12,541 bases of DNA from an uncultured Micrococcales bacterium (GTDB taxonomy: Bacteria > Actinomycetota > Actinomycetes > Actinomycetales > Microbacteriaceae). The notes under the pieces are model-generated. The model did not search any database, was not told the origin of the DNA, and was given only the letters and a program-made list of their open reading frames with translations. Within the stretch, counting starts at the first letter, position 1; each line of letters begins with the position of its first letter. The position numbers were made by a program, and so were the translations under genes. Of this stretch, positions 7,571 to 12,541 are shown in pieces. The stretch covers positions 1 through 12,541 of the forward strand of contig CAIYOE010000092.1 of assembly GCA_903927775.1 (NCBI GenBank), in the 5' to 3' direction.

Positions 7571-9048
7571 CGGACCAAAACGCTCAGGCTGCCACCAACG
7601 TTTCGATAGTCCTGAAACGGGATTGCCGAGATTTGAGAGTTGAAATCGGCTATCAAAGTTGCCGCCAAAGGTAGTTCTGAGCTGATCGAAATAACACTGC
7701 CGGGGTCTGGCGTGAAGATGGTGCTAGAAAAGTTAGGAACTTTGACCACTGCGCTTGATCCATTGGACAAATTTGTAACAACCGCTTGCGCGGCCAAGGA
7801 ATTGGGGTTCGCGATACTTATTTTGCTTATCGCACTGTTGGCTACTGCCAGCACACGAGCCACGGTTAGATTCTGAGCAGACGGTAACCAAGCAAAATCG
7901 GTGGATGGCGTCTTGCTTGGATCGGTACGGCTCAGTTGAACAGTTGCAAGCACCGGCACATCGCTGCTGACAAAAACCGAATAGTTGCCGTCTTTTAGGC
8001 CCGGCAGCAAAATACTTGCCGCAGTTCCGGCCGAAACGTTTTGCTGAACCACCGTGCCGAAGGTCTTTGCGTCGGTTCCAATGACCTGTGCGGTAACTAT
8101 AGCTGGCTTATCCCCAGGGACGAACAGTTCTAGGGTCGGGGTTAGGTCGGCGTAGTCATTGTTTGCAGCGATTAGGGCGCTCGCGGCATCGGTGCCCCGC
8201 TTCAGGAAGCCCGGAATGCTCAGATTCTTGGCCGCATCGATGCTTGGGGAAATCAGATCCGCTCCAGATGCAACAGTGCCGCGAACCGCTCGCTGCTGGA
8301 TCCATGAGGCGATCGATGCCCCTGTGCTAATCACGTGAACTGCCAAGACCGAGTTGTCGGGGGCAAAACCCGCTAACGGAAGCACTGCGGTTCTATTGGC
8401 TGGCACCGAAACACCGTTCAGACCTGAACCGACGATGGAACCTCGATCTCCGAAAAGCTCTAGATTTACTGTGGCGTCGGTGGCCGAGGGATTTGAAAGC
8501 AGCAGCAGTGCTTCGCGGCCGGTGTTGGTATTGGCTCCCAACAGCCACTGCTCCGCCGTTGGCCGCTGACAAGCGGCGCCCAGAGCTCCAACCAGCGAAC
8601 CGCTGTTCAGTGTCTGAAAACTAGACCCTGAAATCAACGCGGAACTCTGCTGAGCCGAGCCAGTTGGATCGCTCACAGTGAAGGCGATTGCGTCGCTCGA
8701 AAACTGTAGGTTCAACTGATTGTTGGCTGCATCAATCTGGTGAGCACTTTTAGCAACTCCGGAAAGGGGCAGCGCGGTAAGTTGCGATCCGGCTGGCAGG
8801 TTAGTGTTCAGGTCGATTCCTGATTGCCCTTCCCTATTGAACGCGCCAACTTTGGTTCCGTTGGCACCGCCGGACTTAAAGGCCGCTCCAGGGCAAACCA
8901 GGGTGAGGTTTTTAGCCTTTACATTCAGCTTCACTGGTGTGGTGGATTCTCCAACCTTGAACGAAAAGTTTGGCAAATAACCCGGCAGCAGAAGCAGAGC
9001 GATAACCAAACCGGCGACCAAAAGTGAATAACTTGTTCGTTTGAGCAT
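7567..9048 (-). CDS. DUF5719 family membrane-anchored surface protein
   Basis: 493-residue protein of unknown function, recognised as DUF5719 by its place after a large GT2 membrane protein and by its pattern. One N-terminal hydrophobic segment (about 8-26, after MLKR) acts as a signal anchor; the rest is predicted extracytoplasmic and rich in Ala, Ser, Thr, Val and Asn. There are only two cysteines, Cys52 (in LVCPGAA) and Cys160 (in GAACQRP), both outside the membrane, so a disulfide is likely. I see three related beta-rich repeats, about residues 178-253, 290-374 and 406-469. Each begins with a 'LLLSNPS'-like strand and ends with a 'SVFVSSDVPVLATVQ'-like strand. The ATG overlaps the glycosyltransferase stop (TGATG), with AAGGAG upstream, so the two are translated together. 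It probably acts with the glycosyltransferase at the cell surface. Confidence 0.82.
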   Translation of the reverse strand: MLKRTSYSLLVAGLVIALLLLPGYLPNFSFKVGESTTPVKLNVKAKNLTLVCPGAAFKSGGANGTKVGAFNREGQSGIDLNTNLPAGSQLTALPLSGVAKSAHQIDAANNQLNLQFSSDAIAFTVSDPTGSAQQSSALISGSSFQTLNSGSLVGALGAACQRPTAEQWLLGANTNTGREALLLLSNPSATDATVNLELFGDRGSIVGSGLNGVSVPANRTAVLPLAGFAPDNSVLAVHVISTGASIASWIQQRAVRGTVASGADLISPSIDAAKNLSIPGFLKRGTDAASALIAANNDYADLTPTLELFVPGDKPAIVTAQVIGTDAKTFGTVVQQNVSAGTAASILLPGLKDGNYSVFVSSDVPVLATVQLSRTDPSKTPSTDFAWLPSAQNLTVARVLAVANSAISKISIANPNSLAAQAVVTNLSNGSSAVVKVPNFSSTIFTPDPGSVISISSELPLAATLIADFNSQISAIPFQDYRNVGGSLSVLVR

Positions 9049-11819
9049 CAGTTTTCTCCTTCCGCTTCGTCGCTTTCAAGGCCATCGATGGATTCCCTGG
9101 CGTTGCTAGTCGGAGCCTTTCGGCGGGTAGGCAATGCCAGTAGCAAGAACATGGCAAATACAAAAATTTGCACGATTCGAGTAACTGACCACGGGGACGC
9201 TTCTTTGGTATCGGTAACTGCCGCATCCTTCACTCGCCAGAGCCGACCGGTATCGGTCACACCAATCGGCTCAAGTTCCTTTACCGTATCCAATGATGAA
9301 GTCACATCGCTGGCCGCCTGTTGAGTGACAGTCACAAAATCCACGTGGAATTTCTTAAAGGCCGGTGTTAAATCTGCTCCATTGGCCGAAACCAGGTTGG
9401 CAACCAACTGTGACAGCTCGCGGTAGCCGGGGCTTTTAGCCGAAAGACTCGACAGCGCATAGCGGAAGCCCGTGTTCATCTCGTCTAGGTGAACTCCAGG
9501 ACCGGTAATCAGGGTGGCGCTAAAAACCTGCCCGGAGGAATCCGAACCAATCGGCTCGATTTGTAGCACTCTGGTGGCAGGGTGAGCTTTTGCCTGTGCG
9601 TCTACCAGCGCTGGGACAAGTTTTCCATCGGTGTGGATTAGCGAAGTGGGAGTCACCGCGAACTGAACGGCTAGGGCTCCGGACACGGCCCAGATCGCCA
9701 CCTTTCCCGCAGTGCTCGCCATGCCTTTGGAGTCAGACAGTGCCAGCACAACCAGGAACGCTGCTAATAATCCAGCCAAACCAAGCAGTGCAGTGGGTGA
9801 ACCGAAAACCCAATCTTGACCGGAATCAGTTTCAACGGGAGCCTGGAATTTGAGTTGGTTTAGGGCCCATGCCGCTGCGATGGCGGCTAGAAATGCCAAC
9901 CAAAGGCCAAGGGCCGAGTTCGATTGCTTTCGCCACAGAGCGAAGAAACCAATGGCAATCACAACGGCTAACCCGAAGCCTGAATATTCGGCAAGGGGCG
10001 CACCTGAAGGCGCCGACAAAAGCATTTGCCAAATTGGTTTTTGCTGGGTTACCACCGGCAAACCAGGATCCGAGAGCAGCGCCAAAGGTTTACCCAGGCC
10101 TACGGCTAGGTAAAACGCGCTGGGAATCCACAAAACCAACAGGGGAATCGGCAGCCATATGATGTAACCGACGCGCCTAAACCGGTAGATCGCCAAAAAC
10201 AAAATCACCAGTGCAAGCAGCGGAGTGAGGCTCGGCGAACTAGCCGATATGGCTGCGGCCAATAATGACGAAACCCCAACCCAGGTCCAAGTTTGATTGG
10301 TGGTTGATCCTAGCCTTAAAACCTTGGCCAAGCCAAAGACAAAATACGGTAGCAAAACCAAGGCTGCTAAAGAGCCGAGTTGGCCGCCAGTCTGTGCGTC
10401 GGTCAACGAGGGCCAAAACGCGTAAAGAGTTGCTCCCATGAACACAAGTGACTTACTATTCGTGGAAAGTTTTAGTGCCTGCCAAGCTCCCGCCCAAGCG
10501 AGGGACTTGGCGATAAAGAAGAAAACGGTAACCGATAAAGACGGCGCCCAATAGGTAAAAGCAGCCAAAACCAGGAGAACCCAGTTGAACGGATCCGACG
10601 GAGCCGCAAGACCAAGTCCTAGCCTTTGCCAACTGGATGCGGTATGGCTAAGAACTGTTCCAATATCGGCCGAAAGCGGCAGTGCCGAACCCCCAACCAC
10701 TGCAAGGTTGCTCGGCCAAAATTGCCAACTCAAGAGCGAAATCAGGCCCATGGCCCACAGGCCGCCTGAGCCAACCAAACTCAAAGCGGCGGGCTGCGTT
10801 GTTCCTACACTTTCGGAGGAAACTTCGACTTTTGAACGGTAAGCCCGATTTATGTCTTCTCGGCTGGCGAACAAGACGCGAAGCTTTGCGGAACCTCTTC
10901 TTTGGCCAGGAGTTATAGCCGACCGATGTGAAAGTTGCATCGGCAGAGTGAAAAACCACCATATTCCAGAGCGCAAAGTGGGCAAAATTCGCTCTGGGCG
11001 CTTAACCAAGAGCAACCAAATCGACTGCAAAATGGCAAAAACTGGAGCAAATAAACCGAGTAACACAGCTACCTGAGCCGATTGGTAAATCGACAGGAGC
11101 TCGATCTGAGCCTTGCGTTGCTGCATTGTGGTTCTGCTGGAAAGCAAGATGGTTTTAGTTTTGGCCCCGACGGCCACTTTTGAAATCGGAGCCAAAAGCA
11201 CTCGGTATCCAGCCAACCGCAGTCGCATGGCCAAATCGTAATCGGCCGCCAAAGCAGAAAGATTTTGCCGAAGGCCAAGAACACTCAAGTATCTGCTGGC
11301 ATTGATTAATGCACCCGTGGAGGCAACCGCGAGCACATCCTCGGTTTCATCGTGCTGCGATTGATCAAACTCGGAACTCACCGAGGAAAACATTCGCCAA
11401 TCCTTGGTCAGCGTGAGTCCCATTTGTTCAATGATTCGCGGTGAATCTAGCCTGACGAGCTTGGGGCCAACTAGAGCTGCCGACGGGGCGGCTTCTATGG
11501 TTTTAGCCAGTTCGGCCAGCGCAGTTGGCTCTGGTACCGAATCCTCTGTGAGCAACCAAAGCCAGGATTCTTCTTGCTGGGCAAAGCCGTACGGCAGGGC
11601 ATCGATGGCGGCTGAGATAAGCCGAGCCTGCAGGGATTTTGATTTACGGGATACATCCGGAGTGGGAACTATGTCCCAGTGTTCACCCAGAGTGCCAGCA
11701 GGAAAATCGCCAACGGCAATAAAAAGGTCTGGTTTTAGTGTTTGTGAATCTACCGCGGCGACTGTTGCGACGGCAGAATCTGAGTCGTCGTGGCTGACCA
11801 CGACCGCGGCGATAGCCAT
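9048..11819 (-). CDS. Family 2 glycosyltransferase fused to a large multi-pass membrane region
   Basis: 923-residue membrane protein. Residues about 1-215 form a GT-A (family 2) domain: AAVVVSHD start, LWLLTEDSVPEPTAL (87-101) in the place of the D-x-D nucleotide-sugar/metal site, VGPKLV (117-122), and DYDLAMRLRLAGYRVLLAP (193-211) in the place of the catalytic '[ED]D-x-D-L-x-x-R' region. Then come about 12-13 hydrophobic helices, roughly at 247-273, 350-370, 411-435, between 455 and 575, 612-655, 674-722 and 882-897. A soluble loop of about 160 residues (723-880) precedes the last helix. The acidic tail is rich in Asp and Glu. It probably transfers a sugar to a lipid or surface glycan; substrate unknown. 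It follows whiB by 16 nt without a clear Shine-Dalgarno and overlaps the DUF5719 start by 1 nt. The acidic motif reads TEDS rather than DDS, and retains an acidic pair. Confidence 0.88.
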   Translation of the reverse strand: MAIAAVVVSHDDSDSAVATVAAVDSQTLKPDLFIAVGDFPAGTLGEHWDIVPTPDVSRKSKSLQARLISAAIDALPYGFAQQEESWLWLLTEDSVPEPTALAELAKTIEAAPSAALVGPKLVRLDSPRIIEQMGLTLTKDWRMFSSVSSEFDQSQHDETEDVLAVASTGALINASRYLSVLGLRQNLSALAADYDLAMRLRLAGYRVLLAPISKVAVGAKTKTILLSSRTTMQQRKAQIELLSIYQSAQVAVLLGLFAPVFAILQSIWLLLVKRPERILPTLRSGIWWFFTLPMQLSHRSAITPGQRRGSAKLRVLFASREDINRAYRSKVEVSSESVGTTQPAALSLVGSGGLWAMGLISLLSWQFWPSNLAVVGGSALPLSADIGTVLSHTASSWQRLGLGLAAPSDPFNWVLLVLAAFTYWAPSLSVTVFFFIAKSLAWAGAWQALKLSTNSKSLVFMGATLYAFWPSLTDAQTGGQLGSLAALVLLPYFVFGLAKVLRLGSTTNQTWTWVGVSSLLAAAISASSPSLTPLLALVILFLAIYRFRRVGYIIWLPIPLLVLWIPSAFYLAVGLGKPLALLSDPGLPVVTQQKPIWQMLLSAPSGAPLAEYSGFGLAVVIAIGFFALWRKQSNSALGLWLAFLAAIAAAWALNQLKFQAPVETDSGQDWVFGSPTALLGLAGLLAAFLVVLALSDSKGMASTAGKVAIWAVSGALAVQFAVTPTSLIHTDGKLVPALVDAQAKAHPATRVLQIEPIGSDSSGQVFSATLITGPGVHLDEMNTGFRYALSSLSAKSPGYRELSQLVANLVSANGADLTPAFKKFHVDFVTVTQQAASDVTSSLDTVKELEPIGVTDTGRLWRVKDAAVTDTKEASPWSVTRIVQIFVFAMFLLLALPTRRKAPTSNARESIDGLESDEAEGEN
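9056..9061 (-). promoter_or_regulatory. Shine-Dalgarno site of the DUF5719 gene inside the glycosyltransferase gene
   Basis: The minus strand reads AAGGAG, 7 nt before the ATG at 9048. It is formed by the last codons of the upstream gene (Glu-Gly-Glu-Asn-stop). It decides the start and supports translational coupling through the TGATG junction. Confidence 0.8.
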
Positions 11820-11835
11820 GAGCTAGCTAACTAGA

Positions 11836-12141
11836 TTAGGCGCGCTTCTTGAGCTTGCGGCGCTCGCGCTCTGACAGCCCGCCCCAAATGCCAAAACGCT
11901 CATCGTTAGCAAGTGCGTACTCCAGGCACTGAGCCTTAACATCGCAACCCGCGCAAATACGCTTGGCGTCTCTGGTGGATCCGCCCTTTTCAGGGAAGAA
12001 TGCCTCCGGGTCGGTCTGGGCGCAAAGCGCGTCTGCCTGCCAGGAAAGTGGGTCGTTCTCGGAGTTCGAATAAGCCCCCGCGACACCAAGGCGAATCGGG
12101 TCGATGAACCAGTTGTCTGGAACGCGATTGCGATTTTCCAT
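11836..12141 (-). CDS. whiB: WhiB-family iron-sulfur transcription regulator (WhiB2/WhmD type)
   Basis: 101-residue regulator that binds a 4Fe-4S cluster and works with the principal sigma factor; WhiB2/WhmD members control septation and cell division. All four cluster cysteines are present: Cys40, Cys63, Cys66 and Cys72, in the usual C...C-x2-C-x5-C order. The beta-turn GIWGG is at 84-88, followed by a basic C-terminal helix (SERERRKLKKRA) for DNA contact. The WhiB2 subtype is inferred from the neighbourhood (GT2, DUF5719, DUF3499, manB), the WQADALCAQTDPEAFFPEKGG segment and the absence of a long N-terminal extension. The start is ATG at 12141 with AGGA 6 nt upstream. A plausible promoter and repeats lie in the 178-bp divergent region with galE. 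It is probably the first gene of whiB-GT2-DUF5719. Confidence 0.94.
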   Translation of the reverse strand: MENRNRVPDNWFIDPIRLGVAGAYSNSENDPLSWQADALCAQTDPEAFFPEKGGSTRDAKRICAGCDVKAQCLEYALANDERFGIWGGLSERERRKLKKRA

Positions 12142-12190
12142 TGTTATTCCTATCCCTGCCTCAGCGACATCGCTAAGACCTAAGTTGCGA

Positions 12191-12217
12191 CGTTGTAATT
12201 ACACCGTTGTTATTCAC
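12191..12217. repeat. Imperfect tandem direct repeat in the whiB promoter
   Basis: Two adjacent copies on the plus strand: CGTTGTAATTACAC (12191-12204) and CGTTGTTATTCAC (12205-12217), differing by one substitution and one missing base. Partial further copies are TTGTTATTC at 12141-12149 and CGTTGTAA at 12264-12271. The pair covers the predicted -10 and start of whiB, a good place for a regulator bound as a tandem dimer. Confidence 0.6.
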
Positions 12218-12227
12218 TCAAAGTCAA
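12198..12227 (-). promoter_or_regulatory. Candidate whiB promoter
   Basis: The minus strand has TTGACT (12227-12222) as -35 and TGTAAT (12203-12198) as -10 with an 18-nt spacer, giving a predicted start near 12191 and a leader of about 50 nt. A second, perfect TTGACA lies upstream at 12242-12237 but has no -10 at normal spacing (nearest candidate about 21 nt away). Inferred from sequence only. Confidence 0.5.
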
Positions 12228-12232
12228 GTTGA
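12222..12232. other. Short dyad over the candidate whiB -35
   Basis: The plus strand around 12216-12232 reads CTCAA-AGTCAAG-TTGAG: 5-bp arms around a 7-nt centre that contains the candidate -35. Short enough to arise by chance; noted only because of its position. Confidence 0.2.
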
Positions 12233-12247
12233 GATGTGTCAATACCG

Positions 12248-12264
12248 GCATTGTTTACCAATGC
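12248..12264. repeat. Perfect inverted repeat, operator-like
   Basis: GCATTG-TTTAC-CAATGC: perfect 6-bp arms with a 5-nt centre, 17 bp in all, between the divergent whiB and galE genes. It ends 55 nt before the galE ATG and begins 6 nt upstream of the TTGACA on the whiB side. There is no following T-run, so it is more like a protein-binding operator than a terminator. Confidence 0.5.
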
Positions 12265-12307
12265 GTTGTAAAGGATTTCCAAAGTAAATATGTTGCCCCG
12301 TTATCTA

Positions 12308-12313
12308 TATCAT
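12308..12313 (+). promoter_or_regulatory. Candidate -10 element for a leaderless galE transcript
   Basis: TATCAT ends exactly 6 nt before the galE ATG at 12320, the same geometry as the site at 7151-7156, and no good Shine-Dalgarno is present. An alternative promoter is TTGTAA (12266-12271) with TATGTT (12289-12294) at 17-nt spacing, which would give a leader of about 20 nt. Confidence 0.45.
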
Positions 12314-12319
12314 TGAGAC

Positions 12320-12541
12320 ATGAGCGTTCTAGTCACTGGCGGTGCCGGGTATATCGGATCCCACGTAAGTCGTTTGCTGCGGCAGCAGGGGCAAAAGGTA
12401 GTAATCGCAGATAACCTTTCCTCTGGTTTGGTAAGCCGCATCGATGACGCCACCCTGTTGGGGATCGAGCTTTCAGACGCCGCATCGGTAGAGCAACTCC
12501 AAGAAGCCATGCGAGAGCACGGCGTTAGCAAAGTCATTCAC
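12320..12541 (+). CDS. galE: UDP-glucose 4-epimerase-like protein, N-terminal part (cut by window edge)
   Basis: The first 74 codons of an extended short-chain dehydrogenase/reductase, open to the right edge. It begins MSVLVTGGAGYIGSH, the glycine-rich NAD loop (Gly7, Gly10, Gly13), then VVIADNLSSG with Asp31 that binds the adenosine ribose of NAD, an acidic Asp53 at the position of the conserved 'GD-x-x-D' segment, and ends in KVIH, where the family usually continues 'F/LAA'. GalE interconverts UDP-glucose and UDP-galactose for surface polysaccharides. Only the NAD-binding third is visible, so another sugar-nucleotide epimerase or dehydratase cannot be excluded, though DNLSSG points to GalE. 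It is divergent from whiB, with no Shine-Dalgarno before the ATG. Confidence 0.88.
   Translation, partial: MSVLVTGGAGYIGSHVSRLLRQQGQKVVIADNLSSGLVSRIDDATLLGIELSDAASVEQLQEAMREHGVSKVIH

Larger units (their letters stand above)
12142..12319. other. Divergent whiB-galE regulatory region
   Basis: 178 bp, the longest non-coding stretch in the window and visibly richer in A and T than its flanks. It contains the whiB promoter candidate, tandem and inverted repeats, and one or two galE promoter candidates, listed separately. I see no coding frame and no terminator hairpin in it. Confidence 0.75.

Noticed and set aside
11404..11826. Plus-strand open frame of 140 residues antisense to the start of the GT2 gene
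   Set aside because: Low-complexity Ser/Ala translation, no start signals, and the opposite strand carries a clear GT2 domain.
11820..11835. CTAG-rich stretch with AGCTAGCT between whiB and the GT2 gene
   Set aside because: An 8-bp palindrome in a 16-nt gap with no stem-loop of useful length; likely incidental to stop codons and AT-rich spacer.
12236..12240. GACAC on the minus strand upstream of whiB, a WhiA-like core motif
   Set aside because: A 5-mer is expected by chance about once in three such regions when both strands are counted; no extended match or second copy was seen.
1..12541. A new defence, mobile or biosynthetic system
   Set aside because: No integrase, transposase, toxin-antitoxin pair, CRISPR array, attachment repeat or unknown multi-gene cassette was found; gene order matches a conserved actinobacterial core region.

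Overview
The window is a compact, core-type chromosomal segment of an actinobacterium. The evidence is a WhiB-family iron-sulfur regulator, an MtrA-MtrB-LpqB cell-envelope signalling module, a DUF3499 protein and a phosphomannomutase, in the order actinobacteria usually keep around whiB2, manB, sahH and mtrAB. By eye the base composition is only moderately GC-rich and spacers are very short. Together with a metallopeptidase-family neighbour that has lost its zinc motif, as I recall from Microbacteriaceae, this suggests a streamlined member of that family (for example the freshwater Rhodoluna/Aquiluna type). The taxonomic placement is inference.

Layout. Positions 1-7111 are a minus-strand gene train, read right to left: DUF3499 protein, manB, ahcY, mtrA, mtrB, lpqB. 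lpqB runs off the left edge just short of its expected end. Gaps are 2, 29 and 15 nt, then mtrA and mtrB abut and mtrB and lpqB overlap by 8 nt. A 51-bp divergent gap (7112-7162) separates this train from a plus-strand gene (7163-7570) for a metallopeptidase-family protein without HExxH. That gene ends tail-to-tail, in one shared CTAG, with a second minus-strand train (12141 to 7567): whiB, a 923-residue membrane glycosyltransferase and a DUF5719 surface protein. A 178-bp divergent region (12142-12319) separates whiB from the start of a galE-like epimerase that runs off the right edge.

Function. ManB and GalE make sugar-phosphate and sugar-nucleotide precursors. The GT2 membrane protein and the DUF5719 protein look like envelope-glycan or surface components. 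MtrAB-LpqB is a two-component system with a lipoprotein partner that senses and controls envelope growth and division. WhiB is a developmental or division regulator. AhcY recycles S-adenosylhomocysteine. The theme is envelope synthesis and its control.

I found no mobile element, CRISPR array, tRNA or rRNA, and no convincing intrinsic terminator. No gap between genes exceeds 300 bases. I do not see a novel defence or biosynthetic system. The points worth a second look are the inactive metallopeptidase homologue, the altered receiver loop of MtrA, three internal repeats in the DUF5719 protein, and repeats and likely leaderless promoters in the two divergent intergenic regions.
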